From positions 1 to 64,000 of the forward strand of contig NZ_JAOAUU010000147.1 in the NCBI RefSeq assembly GCF_030157465.1: a stretch of 64,000 nt of DNA. Direction: 5' to 3'. The notes under the pieces are model-generated. The model saw only the letters and a program-made list of their open reading frames with translations, ran no database searches and had not been told where the DNA came from. The DNA is from Zoogloea sp. (GTDB taxonomy: Bacteria > Pseudomonadota > Gammaproteobacteria > Burkholderiales > Rhodocyclaceae). Below are positions 9,196 to 17,319 of this stretch, piece after piece. Position numbers and translations under genes: made by a program. Within the stretch, counting starts at the first letter, position 1; each line of letters opens with the position of its first letter.

Positions 9196-10661
9196 TTCAA
9201 CAAGGCCTTTCCTTGTGCAGTCAGTCGGTATTGCTGCAGGCGGCTGTTGGGTTTGTCGGGGATGGTGGGTTCGATCAGGCGGGCTTGCAGCAGCTTGGTC
9301 ATGGCGGCCTTGTAGTTGCCTGTGGGTTGGCTGTAACCGAGTGCGCTGAGCAAGGGGCTGCGGCCCAGCGGCTGGGCAGCGAGCGCGGTCAAAATTTTCT
9401 GGTCGGTGTCGGTCAAGGCGACTGGGGCCTCGACTGAGGCCTCGACTGGGGCCTCGACTTGTTCGGTCACGTGTTCGCCCGCGCCCTCCCATTGCGCCCC
9501 GGGCCGCTTCACACGGGCGGTGAACTGGTTCCCGCTGACCTCGCTGATCAGTTCAATTTGGGGCCACTCGCCCAGCGCCCGGGGTATGCCGCTGCCCATG
9601 CCACGGTAGGGCAGCAAGCGGAAGGCGTGTTCGCTCAGCGTGGGATTGCGGCGGTTGGTTTTGCCGTGGCGTATGTCGTCAATGCTCAGGCTGTCGGGAA
9701 GGGGGCCTGGGCTGATGATCTCGATGCGGTCGCGAAACACCAGAATGCGGATGGACGCGCTGGTGAAGTAGTCGCGGTGTACCAGAGCATTGACCAGCAG
9801 CTCTTGGAGAGCCACCTCTGGCACCTCCAGGATGCCCGGTGAGTTGAAGCCCTGATCGCCCTGCACGCGACGCAGGTTGCGTTTGATGAAGGCCATCGCT
9901 TCGGTGTATTGGGCAGACAGAGTGCCGTTGAAGTCCTGGCTGTCCTGGTAGTGGCTGTCGGCAATGCTGGTGCCGAAGAAGGCCACGGCCTTGATCGTGA
10001 ACGCCGGCCGCCAGCGCAGCGGGTTGCGGCCAAACAGCATGAGGCCAGCCAAGGTCAGTTCGCGGCCATCGCCCAGACCCAGGTTTTGCAACACGGCATC
10101 CAGCGGCAGCCCGGCTTGGGCGTCATCTGCGCTGTAGTGCTGGGCCAGGTAGCGGCGAAAGGTGGGCTCGTTGATGTCTGCGCTGGAGGTACCCGCCACG
10201 GGCACCACATCCGCATAGACCAGGCCGCCACTCTGAAACATGCGCTGCATTTCTTCGCGGGCGGTCACATGGCGTTTGTCAGCACCTTGCTTGACCCAGA
10301 TGCGCCCTTGATGGTCCAGATAGGGTTTGGCCAGGCCATTGGGCACGGTCACCACCATCACCAGCCCGTCGTGGGTCTTGACGTTTTCGGTGAGGGGGTG
10401 AATGGGCGGGCGCACCTGCTGGCTGCTGGCGTTGCTGAGCATTTGGTTGAGGTGGCGAATATCGGCGGCGCTCAGCCCAGTGATGGTGCCGTCGTCTTCC
10501 ACGCCGATCAGCAGCGTGCCACCCCCACTGTTGGCAAAGGCGGCCAATTCGGCGGCCAGTGCGTCGGGGCTGTTGAAGTGGCGCTTGAATTGCTGGCGGG
10601 TGTGTTCGCCCAGGGCGATGCGCTCCAGCAGCGCGGTTTCAGTGAGCGGTGTCTCATTCAT
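9192..10661 (-). CDS. AlbA_2 (Schlafen-type) domain ATP-binding/wHTH protein, RecG-like family
   Basis: A 489-aa protein often annotated 'ATP-dependent DNA helicase RecG-like' or 'transcriptional regulator', although it is not a helicase. Residues ~10-130 form the AlbA_2 / Schlafen-related domain (ELAAFANSGGGTLLIGVEDD). Residues ~290-400 resemble the GHKL-like C-terminal domain (ALQELLVNALVHRDYF, then RDRIEIISPGPLP and YRGMGSGIPRAL), and a winged helix closes the protein. Between them is a short repeat-encoded linker (EAPVEASVEAPV) made by three 12-bp DNA repeats at 9422-9457. The ATG at 10661 overlaps the hsdR stop by 8 bp and its own stop overlaps the next gene. Such genes recur inside type I R-M loci (R-linked ORFs). 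Role unproven. Confidence 0.85.
   Translation of the reverse strand: MNETPLTETALLERIALGEHTRQQFKRHFNSPDALAAELAAFANSGGGTLLIGVEDDGTITGLSAADIRHLNQMLSNASSQQVRPPIHPLTENVKTHDGLVMVVTVPNGLAKPYLDHQGRIWVKQGADKRHVTAREEMQRMFQSGGLVYADVVPVAGTSSADINEPTFRRYLAQHYSADDAQAGLPLDAVLQNLGLGDGRELTLAGLMLFGRNPLRWRPAFTIKAVAFFGTSIADSHYQDSQDFNGTLSAQYTEAMAFIKRNLRRVQGDQGFNSPGILEVPEVALQELLVNALVHRDYFTSASIRILVFRDRIEIISPGPLPDSLSIDDIRHGKTNRRNPTLSEHAFRLLPYRGMGSGIPRALGEWPQIELISEVSGNQFTARVKRPGAQWEGAGEHVTEQVEAPVEASVEAPVALTDTDQKILTALAAQPLGRSPLLSALGYSQPTGNYKAAMTKLLQARLIEPTIPDKPNSRLQQYRLTAQGKALLK
9422..9457. repeat. Three tandem 12-bp repeats in the AlbA_2 gene
   Basis: CTGGGGCCTCGA, CTGAGGCCTCGA, CTGGGGCCTCGA in direct tandem. Because the unit is a multiple of three, copy-number change would lengthen or shorten the protein linker without a frameshift. 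Confidence 0.85.
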
Positions 10662-13600
10662 ACGCACTGAGCCCAGAAATGTCGCGGCCACCGGCTCGTT
10701 TGACCAGGTAGGGTGCGCAGTCCTGCATGAGGCGGAGTTCCTTTTCAGTGCGGTCTTTCCAGCCGAGGTCATACGGGGCGTAGAGGTCACTGAGTTTGTC
10801 GCCATCGAAAATCATGCGGTCCAGGGTGCCGTCCACAAAGCTTTGCAGTGCGGCGGGGTCAAGACCGTGCCTGGCGGCGATGGCGGCGAGTTCCTGGGCG
10901 TTCTTCTCCGCCTTGAAGCGGGTGTAGCCGTCGCGGATGGCGGCCTCAGAGAGGCCCTCGCCGGCCTTGAGCGTGCCGATGTATTCGGCAATGTCGTCGC
11001 GCTCGTTGATGAACTTGGCGTCGGCGCTGATGAGGCCGATGAGTTCCTCGCGGGTCATTTTCGACTTGCCCGGCCCCTTTTCCGAGAACTTGGCGATGAG
11101 GCCCATGATGTAGTCGTAATCAATGACGGCTGAGGCAAAAAGGACGAACTCGAAGTCAAGCTGATCCACGGGATCGGTGGTGCCGGGTTTGTCGCCGCCC
11201 TTGCCCTGCTGCTCTCTGAGCTTTTTGGCGGTTTCCAGATACTGGCCTTTGAAGCCGCGCAGGTTTTCCTCCGGCAGCACCTGCTCGATGGTGGCTTTGT
11301 TTTCCCCGGTGAGGTCGGTGTATTGGTCGAGCTGGGTCTTGAGGCGCTGGACTTCCTTGAAGTGGCTGATGAAGGCGGCGCGGGCGGCGTCACCCTTCAA
11401 ATTGGCCACGGCAGAGGGCGTGCAGGCCAGGCCCTGGGACTGCATGAATTCGCCGAGCTTCTGCACGGCGGTCTCCAGTTTCTTGATCACCACAGGCGCC
11501 TTGTCTACGAGCCAGATTTCCCGGGCCTGCTCGCCGGTCTTCTCGCCGGAGAAAAGGGCGATGGCGGCATCGACGGAATCCCGCTGCTGGCGGAAGTCGA
11601 GGATGTTGCCGTAGGGCTTGGTGCCGTTGAGCACGCGGTTGGTGCGGGAGAAGGCCTGGATCAAGCCGTGGTGCTTGAGGTTCTTGTCCACGTAGAGCGT
11701 GTTCAGGAACTTGGAATCGAAGCCGGTGAGCAGCATGTCCACCACGATGGTGATATCGATCTTCTGCGCCGGGGGGTAGTCGGCATTCGGCCACTGCTGG
11801 TCTTTGATGCGCTTCTGCACGTCCTGGTAGTAGAGGTCGAACTCGCTGAGGCGGTGATTGGTGCCGTAGCGGGCGTTGTAGTCGGCGAGGATGGATTTGA
11901 GCGCGGCTTTCTTGCCCTCGGGGTCTTCCTCGTTGTCCGCCTGCTCCTGCGGCAGGTCTTCCTGTATCTGCTTCACATCCGGATCGCCCTCGGCGGGCGG
12001 GGAGAAGACGCAGGCGATGTTGAGCGGCTTGAAGTCGGGATCGGCGGCCGCCTTTTCTCCTTGCATGGTCTTGAACAGCGCGTGGTATTCGATGGCGTCG
12101 TTGATGGACGCGGTGGCGAGAATGGCATTGAAGCGGCGTCCGCCGGTGGCGGCATCGTGCTTGGCAAGAATGGCTTCGATGACCGCCTTCTTGGCGATGG
12201 CTTCGCCGGGTTTCGGCGGGTTCTTGCCCTCGGGCTTGAAGAAGTCGATGTGGAAGCGCAGGACGTTGCCGTCCTCAATGGCGTGGGTGATGGTGTAGGC
12301 GTGGAGCTGCTGCTGGAAGAGCTCTTCGGTGGTTTGGTATGAAGCCACCTCGCCGTCGATTTTTACGCGACTGGCGTTGCCCTTAGGTCCACCAAATATT
12401 GGTGTTCCAGTGAAGCCAAAGAGCTGCGCCTTGGGAAAGAAGGCTTTTATGGTTTTGTGGTTCTCGCCAAACTGCGAGCGGTGGCATTCGTCGAAGATAA
12501 ATACGACGCGCTTGTCCTTCAGTGCTTCGAGCTGCTCTTTGTAGGTGGCCTGGCCGTTTTTGCTGCGCTGCTTGTTGCGCTTGCTGTTTTCATCGAGCGC
12601 GAGGCCGAGCTTCTGGATGGTGGTGACGATGACCTTGTCGGCGTGGTCCTCGGAAAGCAGGCGACGCACGAGGGCGGCGGTGTTGGTGTTTTCTTCGACG
12701 CAGCCTTCCTGGAACCTGTTGAATTCTTCCCGCGTCTGGCGGTCGAGATCCTTGCGGTCCACGACGAAGATGCACTTGTGGATGTGCTCGTTTTCCTTCA
12801 GCAGTGTGGAGGCTTTGAAGGAGGTGAGCGTCTTGCCGCTGCCGGTGGTGTGCCAGATGTAGCCATTGCCGTTGTCGTCATCGATGCACTTCACCATGTG
12901 CTGCACGGCATAGACCTGGTAGGGCCGCATGATCATGAGCTTTTGCTCGCCCGCGAGCAGCACCATGTAGCGGCTGATGGTCCGGCCGAGATCGCACTTT
13001 TTCAGGAAGCGCTCGGCGAACTCGTCGAGGTGGGTGATCTTGCGGTTGTCCTCGTTTGCGAACTCATAGATGGGCAGGAAGCGCTCGTCGGCATTGAAGG
13101 CGAAGTGGCGGGCGTTGTTGTTGGCGAAGTAGTAGCTGCGGTCGCGGTTGCTGACGATGAACAGCTGCATGAAGCAGAGCAGCGTCTTGGTGTAGCCGTT
13201 GCCGGTGTCGTGCTTGTATTCGACGATCTGTTCCATGGCCCGGCGGGGATTGACGCCGAGGGTCTTCAACTCGATCTGCACGACCGGCACGCCGTTGATG
13301 AGAAGAATCACATCGTAGCGGTGGTGGCTGTTGTTCGTGTTGATGCGGAGCTGGTTGATGACCTCGAAGTGGTTTTTGCACCAGTCCTTGAGGTTCACCA
13401 GTGTGTAGTTCAGCGGCGTGCCATCGTCACGGGTGAAGGCATTGATGCTGCGCAGGGTTTTGGCCGCGGTGAAGACATCCGGGGTGACGATTTCATCCAG
13501 CAGCCTGGCGAACTCTGAATCCGTGAGGCGGACCCGGTTCAGGGCTTCGAATTTCTCGCGGAAGTTTTTCTCTAGTGCGGCCCGGTCAGTGATGTCCGAG

Positions 13601-13665
13601 CGGTATTCGTATTTAAGCCCCGTCAGTTTGTCGATGAAGCTTTGTTCGATTTGTTGTTCAATCAT
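10654..13665 (-). CDS. hsdR: Type I restriction-modification system, endonuclease/translocase subunit HsdR
   Basis: ATP-driven DNA translocase and nuclease, 1,003 aa, in the size range of the EcoR124I (type IC-like) subunits. N-terminal PD-(D/E)xK nuclease: D118, then E132-L-K134. Superfamily 2 motor: Walker A HTTGSGKT (272-279), motif II DECH (392-395), motif III GFTGTP (~417-422), and the second RecA fold with LLTGFDSKFLNTLYVDKNL. The C-terminal helical region binds HsdM. I start at the ATG of MIEQQIEQSFIDKL because upstream in-frame sequence is not family-like. It is the first gene of the operon, and its stop overlaps the AlbA_2 start. All key residues are intact, so the system looks functional. 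Confidence 0.95.
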   Translation of the reverse strand: MIEQQIEQSFIDKLTGLKYEYRSDITDRAALEKNFREKFEALNRVRLTDSEFARLLDEIVTPDVFTAAKTLRSINAFTRDDGTPLNYTLVNLKDWCKNHFEVINQLRINTNNSHHRYDVILLINGVPVVQIELKTLGVNPRRAMEQIVEYKHDTGNGYTKTLLCFMQLFIVSNRDRSYYFANNNARHFAFNADERFLPIYEFANEDNRKITHLDEFAERFLKKCDLGRTISRYMVLLAGEQKLMIMRPYQVYAVQHMVKCIDDDNGNGYIWHTTGSGKTLTSFKASTLLKENEHIHKCIFVVDRKDLDRQTREEFNRFQEGCVEENTNTAALVRRLLSEDHADKVIVTTIQKLGLALDENSKRNKQRSKNGQATYKEQLEALKDKRVVFIFDECHRSQFGENHKTIKAFFPKAQLFGFTGTPIFGGPKGNASRVKIDGEVASYQTTEELFQQQLHAYTITHAIEDGNVLRFHIDFFKPEGKNPPKPGEAIAKKAVIEAILAKHDAATGGRRFNAILATASINDAIEYHALFKTMQGEKAAADPDFKPLNIACVFSPPAEGDPDVKQIQEDLPQEQADNEEDPEGKKAALKSILADYNARYGTNHRLSEFDLYYQDVQKRIKDQQWPNADYPPAQKIDITIVVDMLLTGFDSKFLNTLYVDKNLKHHGLIQAFSRTNRVLNGTKPYGNILDFRQQRDSVDAAIALFSGEKTGEQAREIWLVDKAPVVIKKLETAVQKLGEFMQSQGLACTPSAVANLKGDAARAAFISHFKEVQRLKTQLDQYTDLTGENKATIEQVLPEENLRGFKGQYLETAKKLREQQGKGGDKPGTTDPVDQLDFEFVLFASAVIDYDYIMGLIAKFSEKGPGKSKMTREELIGLISADAKFINERDDIAEYIGTLKAGEGLSEAAIRDGYTRFKAEKNAQELAAIAARHGLDPAALQSFVDGTLDRMIFDGDKLSDLYAPYDLGWKDRTEKELRLMQDCAPYLVKRAGGRDISGLSAYE

Positions 13666-13842
13666 TGTTGGTGCTCTGCAATCCTGATGCCGCTCCTGGC
13701 CACACATGACACTGGCAAATTTCCACAAATGGCCACCTCTTACAACCGTTGAGCATTCTGAAGCATTTCACTTCAGGATGCTCTATCCGCGACCACCGCG
13801 CGGAATCAGAGGTCTAGCGCGAGAGCGGTTTAGTCCAGGGGC
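13666..13842 (-). promoter_or_regulatory. hsdR upstream region with a long inverted repeat
   Basis: About 180 bp from the island end to the hsdR start; it should hold the operon promoter. It contains a 33-bp inverted repeat at 13751-13783 with 13-bp arms (GAGCATTCTGAAG / CTTCAGGATGCTC, one mismatch) around a 7-bp spacer, 86 bp upstream of hsdR. There is no T tract beside it, so an operator is more likely than a terminator. No controller-protein gene is present in the island. Confidence 0.5.
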
Positions 13843-13857
13843 TATTTGCGGACAAGC
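13843..13857 (-). repeat. Right inverted end of the R-M island
   Basis: On the minus strand this reads GCTTGTCCGCAAATA, pairing with the left end at 4696-4710. The TAG that closes the N-terminal gene fragment (13860-13862) lies only 3 bp outside it, so the fragment's stop is created at the junction. Confidence 0.6.
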
Positions 13858-13859
13858 GT

Positions 13860-14087
13860 CTAAAACGCCAGGCAGGTGGAGGCGACCGGAAAGCCGAGAA
13901 TCAGCCATTCGACCGGCACGTGACCCGCCGTGGCGCCCGGCTTGAGCGCCACCAGCGCGGCCAGAATGCTCACCACCAGTGTGACGTAAAGGGCCAGCGC
14001 ATGCTGGCGCTGGGCAATACGGGCATTGACCTCCTGATAAGCGGCGATGAAACGGTAATTGGCATCGACCCATGATCTTCCGGACAT
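13860..14087 (-). pseudogene. N-terminal half of the split four-helix membrane protein
   Basis: 75 codons starting MSGRSWVDANYRFIAAYQEV, with two hydrophobic segments (ALALYVTLVVSILAALVAL and VEWLILGFPVASTCLAF), then an abrupt TAG 3 bp outside the inverted end of the R-M island. The ATG is 4 bp after the stop of the sigma-54 activator gene, so the intact ancestor was probably co-transcribed with it. The missing C-terminal half (two further helices) is at 4365-4691. The truncated product could still be made as a two-helix peptide, but the original protein is lost. Family unknown to me. Confidence 0.8.
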
Positions 14088-14091
14088 GGGC

Positions 14092-15147
14092 CTATTCGAT
14101 CAGTTTCATGCGCTTGAGGTGGGTGCGCAGCACATTGCGCGAAATGCCCAGCAGGCGCGCGGTGCGCACCTGGTTGAGGTGTTCCCACTGGTAGGCGGTG
14201 TTGATGGTGTGGTCGACAATGTGATCGAACAGGCCGTCGCGCCCTTCCTCGAACAGGCTTTTGAGGTGGCGGGTGAAGCAATCCTGCAGATCCGCCGGCG
14301 TGGACGGCTGCTCACGGGGCGTGCGGTTGATCTCGGTGGACAGCAGGTGCAGGTCGTCCGCCTCGATCTGCTTGCCGTGAAAGACCAGCAGGGCGCGGTG
14401 AATCACGTTTTCCAGCTCGCGGATGTTGCCGGGCCATTGGTAATCGAGCAGGGTCCGTTCGGCCTGGGGTGACAGGCCGGGCTCGGCAATTTCGAGGCGC
14501 TTGGCGTATTTGCTGATGAAATGGCGGGCCAGCGGAATGATGTCGCGGGGGCGATCCCGCAGGATGGGAAGGTCGAGGGAGACGACCTTGAGCCGGTAAT
14601 AGAGATCCTCCCGGAAACGCCCTTCGGCAACGGCTTTTTCCAGATCCACGTTGGTGGCGGCAATCAGGCGGACATCCACCTTGATCGGCTTTCTGGCCCC
14701 GATCCGGACAACCTCGCCCTCCTGCAGCACGCGCAGCAGCTTGACCTGCATGTGCAGGGGCAGATCGCCGATTTCGTCGAGGAAAAGGGTGCCGCCATTG
14801 GCGGCCTCGAACCAGCCGGCCTTCGAATTGAGGGCGCCGGTGAAGGCGCCTTTTTCGAAGCCGAACAATTCGCTCTCGAAGAGGGTTTCGGAGAAGGCTC
14901 CGCAATTGATGGCCAGAAAGGGTTCGGACGCCCGCAGGCTGGACAGGTGCACCTGACGGGCCACCAGCTCCTTGCCCGTGCCGGTTTCGCCGATGATCAG
15001 GATATTGGCATTGCTCGGGGCAACCCGGTCGATCAGGGACAGCAGTTGCAGGGATTTGGGGTCGGCGAATACGACCGCGCTGGCACGGATCGACAGGGAA
15101 ACCGACCGTGGGTCCGGGAAGGTAATGATATGGGGCGAATAGTCCAT
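14092..15147 (-). CDS. Sigma-54-dependent transcriptional activator without a sensory domain (PspF-like)
   Basis: A bacterial enhancer-binding protein of 351 aa that uses ATP to open sigma-54 promoters. Only ~25 residues precede the AAA+ domain, so there is no receiver, PAS or GAF domain. Walker A GETGTGKE (53-60), the sigma-54-contacting GAFTGA loop (100-105), Walker B LFLDEIGD (121-128). The C-terminal Fis-type helix-turn-helix is [19 protein letters not shown]. The gene is divergent from exbB-exbD-exbD-tonB, and a strong -24/-12 promoter plus upstream palindromes lie in between, so that operon is its likely target. With no sensor domain, control may come from a partner protein. The disrupted membrane-protein gene just downstream is a speculative candidate. 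Confidence 0.9.
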   Translation of the reverse strand: MDYSPHIITFPDPRSVSLSIRASAVVFADPKSLQLLSLIDRVAPSNANILIIGETGTGKELVARQVHLSSLRASEPFLAINCGAFSETLFESELFGFEKGAFTGALNSKAGWFEAANGGTLFLDEIGDLPLHMQVKLLRVLQEGEVVRIGARKPIKVDVRLIAATNVDLEKAVAEGRFREDLYYRLKVVSLDLPILRDRPRDIIPLARHFISKYAKRLEIAEPGLSPQAERTLLDYQWPGNIRELENVIHRALLVFHGKQIEADDLHLLSTEINRTPREQPSTPADLQDCFTRHLKSLFEEGRDGLFDHIVDHTINTAYQWEHLNQVRTARLLGISRNVLRTHLKRMKLIE

Positions 15148-15230
15148 TTTTTTTCTGCCGGCTTGGGTATGTTTGAATTGTATGGATTTGGTTCCTTTTG
15201 CAAAAACAAGATTTTCTGATTTCCATATAT

Positions 15231-15248
15231 CTGCTCATTGTTGAGCAG
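15231..15248. promoter_or_regulatory. Candidate activator-binding palindrome upstream of the exbB promoter
   Basis: CTGCTCA-TTGT-TGAGCAG, perfect 7-bp arms, about 107-124 bp upstream of the -24 element, a normal distance for a sigma-54 enhancer site. A smaller palindrome TGCTG-TTT-CAGCA follows at 15255-15267, so two sites may lie side by side. Binding by the adjacent activator is inferred. Confidence 0.5.
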
Positions 15249-15353
15249 TTCTGCTGCTGTTTCAGCAATTGCCATGCCTCTGATGCAGCAGGATGCCCTT
15301 TTTGATCCCGGGCCTGTTTTTCAAGTTTATGAATTTAAAGATTTATGTGGTTC

Positions 15354-15369
15354 TGGCACGGCCCATGCA
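15354..15369 (+). promoter_or_regulatory. Sigma-54 (-24/-12) promoter of the exbB-tonB operon
   Basis: TGGCACGGCCCATGCA. The GG (15355-15356) and GC (15367-15368) are separated by exactly 10 bp and the first block TGGCACG is the full consensus. Only the first T of TTGCA is replaced by A. Transcription would start near 15380, leaving a leader of about 165 nt before exbB. A divergently encoded sigma-54 activator lies directly upstream. Confidence 0.75.
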
Positions 15370-15545
15370 AATGCTTTGGCATTGGCGCAAACGGCCGGCC
15401 TGAACCCGCTATCTTTCTTCGGATTGTTTCTGCGAGCGGGTTTTCAGGTGGCTTCAAGCCCGGTGTTGGCCGAATTGAGTTCGGCTTCGGTAACCCCGTT
15501 GGTAACCCCGTTTATCCGTCTTCTTTATCTGTCCGGAGAATTAGC

Positions 15546-16427
15546 ATGTTCAATTTTGATATAAGCAAGGGCCGCTCCCGTATTTCGGCCGTTCTGGCAA
15601 GCGCCGTGATCGCCGCCTCCGGCGCAAGCTTTTCGGGCGTCGTGATGGCCCAGTCCGCACCGGCCGTGACCACGTCCGCCGAAGCCGCTGCCGCCGCACC
15701 GTCGGCGCCCGCGACGGGCAGTCTTCCGGCTGCAGGCGCCGGCAAGGCGGCCGCCACCGAAGCGGTAGAGAACCCCTATGGCCTCGAGGCCCTGTGGAAG
15801 ACCAGCGATGCCGTGGCCAAGACCGTGCTGCTGCTGCTGCTGATCATGAGCGTCGGCAGCTGGTACGTGATCATCGTCAAGCTGCTCGAGCAATCGAAGA
15901 TCGGCCGCCAGGCCAAGAAGACCACCAGCCAGTTCTGGAATGCCGGCTCCGTGCAGCAGGGCGCCGAGAACCTGGAAAGCACCAGCCCCTTCCGCTTCAT
16001 CGCCGAAGCCGGCATCGAAGCCACCAAGAAGCACGACGGCCTGCTCCAGCACGTGGGCTTCAATGACTGGGTGACGCTGTCCATCCAGCGCGCCATCGAG
16101 CGCATCCAGAGCCGTCTGCAGGGTGGCCTGGCCTTCCTGGCAACGGTGGGTTCCACGGCGCCGTTCGTCGGTCTCTTCGGCACGGTGTGGGGTATCTATC
16201 ACGCGCTGACCGCCATTGGCGTTGCCGGCCAGGCATCCATCGACAAGGTGGCCGGCCCGGTGGGCGAGGCGCTCATCATGACCGCCATCGGCCTGGCCGT
16301 TGCGGTGCCCGCGGTGCTTGGCTACAACTGGCTGGTGCGTCGCAACAAGAGCGTTCTGGACGATGTGCGCGCCTTCGGCAGTGACCTGCACTCGGTCATT
16401 CTGGCCTCCTCGGCCACCAAGGCCTGA
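15546..16427 (+). CDS. exbB: ExbB/TolQ-family proton channel protein of a TonB system
   Basis: The inner-membrane motor subunit that, with ExbD, converts proton flow into TonB movement. 293 aa. A signal-like N terminus (VLASAVIAASGASFSGVVMAQ) is followed by an Ala/Pro-rich periplasmic stretch to about residue 75, and then TM1 (TVLLLLLIMSVGSWYVIIV), a cytoplasmic loop, and TM2-TM3 (FLATVGSTAPFVGLFGTVWG and ALIMTAIGLAVAVPAVLGYN). I use the ATG at 15546 because an in-frame upstream extension would run back across the sigma-54 promoter. First gene of exbB-exbD-exbD-tonB. Confidence 0.93.
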   Translation: MFNFDISKGRSRISAVLASAVIAASGASFSGVVMAQSAPAVTTSAEAAAAAPSAPATGSLPAAGAGKAAATEAVENPYGLEALWKTSDAVAKTVLLLLLIMSVGSWYVIIVKLLEQSKIGRQAKKTTSQFWNAGSVQQGAENLESTSPFRFIAEAGIEATKKHDGLLQHVGFNDWVTLSIQRAIERIQSRLQGGLAFLATVGSTAPFVGLFGTVWGIYHALTAIGVAGQASIDKVAGPVGEALIMTAIGLAVAVPAVLGYNWLVRRNKSVLDDVRAFGSDLHSVILASSATKA

Positions 16428-16445
16428 TCGCCGGAGCAACTGAAA

Positions 16446-16874
16446 ATGGGAATCAGCGCAGCTCCCGCCGAGGGAGACGACGAAGTCATCGCCGCGATCA
16501 ACACCACGCCGCTGGTGGATGTGATGCTGGTGCTGCTGATCATCTTCCTGATCACCATTCCGGTCGTCACGACTTCCGTGCCGGTGGAACTCCCCAAGGA
16601 GACCATCGAGATGCGGGAGACCAAGCCCGAGAACCTGGTGATCTCGGTGGACAGCGCCAACGGCATCTACATCCAGGACGCGAAGGTCGCAAATACGCGG
16701 GCGCTGGTGGAGCACCTCAAGAAGGTTTCGGTGCAGCGCCCGCAGCCCGAGGTGCAGATCCGGGGTGACATGAGCGCGCAGTACGAGGGTGTCGGCAAGA
16801 TCCTCTACGCGTGCCAGCTGGCCGGCATCGGCAAGGTGGCCTTCATTACCGAACCGCCGGCGCGCGGCGGCTGA
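16446..16874 (+). CDS. exbD: ExbD-family biopolymer transport protein (first copy)
   Basis: 142-aa single-span inner-membrane partner of ExbB. The membrane helix carries the essential proton-translocating aspartate, Asp25, in NTTPLVDVMLVLLIIFLIT, followed by a periplasmic peptidoglycan/TonB-interacting domain. It lies 18 bp after exbB. Tandem, non-identical exbD genes as here occur in several Xanthomonas- and Azoarcus-type TonB systems. Confidence 0.92.
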   Translation: MGISAAPAEGDDEVIAAINTTPLVDVMLVLLIIFLITIPVVTTSVPVELPKETIEMRETKPENLVISVDSANGIYIQDAKVANTRALVEHLKKVSVQRPQPEVQIRGDMSAQYEGVGKILYACQLAGIGKVAFITEPPARGG

Positions 16875-16887
16875 GAGGAGCAGGAAA

Positions 16888-17319
16888 ATGGCAATGAACG
16901 TGGGAAGCAGCAGTGGCAGTGGCGATCCCGAGGTGATGATGGACATCAACACCACGCCCTTGATCGACGTGATGCTGGTGTTGCTGGTGATGCTGATCAT
17001 CACCATCCCGATCCAGCTGCATTCGGTCAATCTCAATCTGCCGGTCGGTACGCCACCGCCCAGCGATGTGAAGCCCGAAGTGCTCAAGATCGATGTCGAT
17101 GCCAGGAGCGTTGTGCATTGGCAGGGCACACCGGTGGTGAGCGGGGCCGACCTGGAGCTGAAGATGAAGGAAGTCTCGGAACGGGCCGTGCAGCCCGAGG
17201 TGCATCTGCGCCCCGACAAGCACGCCCGCTATGAAGTGGTGGCGAGCGTACTGGCGGCAACCAAGCGGTCGGGGCTCACCAAGATTGGCGTCATTGGAAG
17301 CGAGCAATTCATAGAATGA
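16888..17319 (+). CDS. exbD: ExbD-family biopolymer transport protein (second copy)
   Basis: 143 aa, starting at the ATG at 16888, which has a GAGGAGCAGG ribosome-binding region just upstream. A longer reading frame exists but lies inside the preceding gene. Key Asp27 sits in NTTPLIDVMLVLLVMLIIT. It is divergent in sequence from the first copy (periplasmic domain shares little), so the two are probably not redundant and may form mixed ExbD pairs. Its stop overlaps the tonB start (ATGA). Confidence 0.92.
   Translation: MAMNVGSSSGSGDPEVMMDINTTPLIDVMLVLLVMLIITIPIQLHSVNLNLPVGTPPPSDVKPEVLKIDVDARSVVHWQGTPVVSGADLELKMKEVSERAVQPEVHLRPDKHARYEVVASVLAATKRSGLTKIGVIGSEQFIE

Larger units (their letters stand above)
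4696..13857. mobile_element. Inserted type I restriction-modification island with short inverted ends
   Basis: The 9.16 kb segment separates the two halves of one membrane-protein gene (fragments at 4365-4691 and 13860-14087). Its outermost bases form an imperfect inverted repeat: GCTTGTCCGTGAATA reading inward at 4696-4710, and GCTTGTCCGCAAATA reading inward on the minus strand from 13857 to 13843 (13 of 15 match, the first 9 identical). All genes inside are on one strand: hsdR, an AlbA_2 protein, a 118-aa protein, hsdS, dinD, hsdM. No transposase or integrase is present and I could not find a clean target-site duplication. It may therefore be a non-autonomous cargo moved in trans, or one end may have eroded. 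The insertion is inferred; the split gene and the inverted ends are directly visible. Confidence 0.7.

Noticed and set aside
16789-16887. Upstream extension of the second exbD
   Set aside because: It lies inside the first exbD in another frame. The ATG at 16888 has a good ribosome-binding site and gives the family N terminus.
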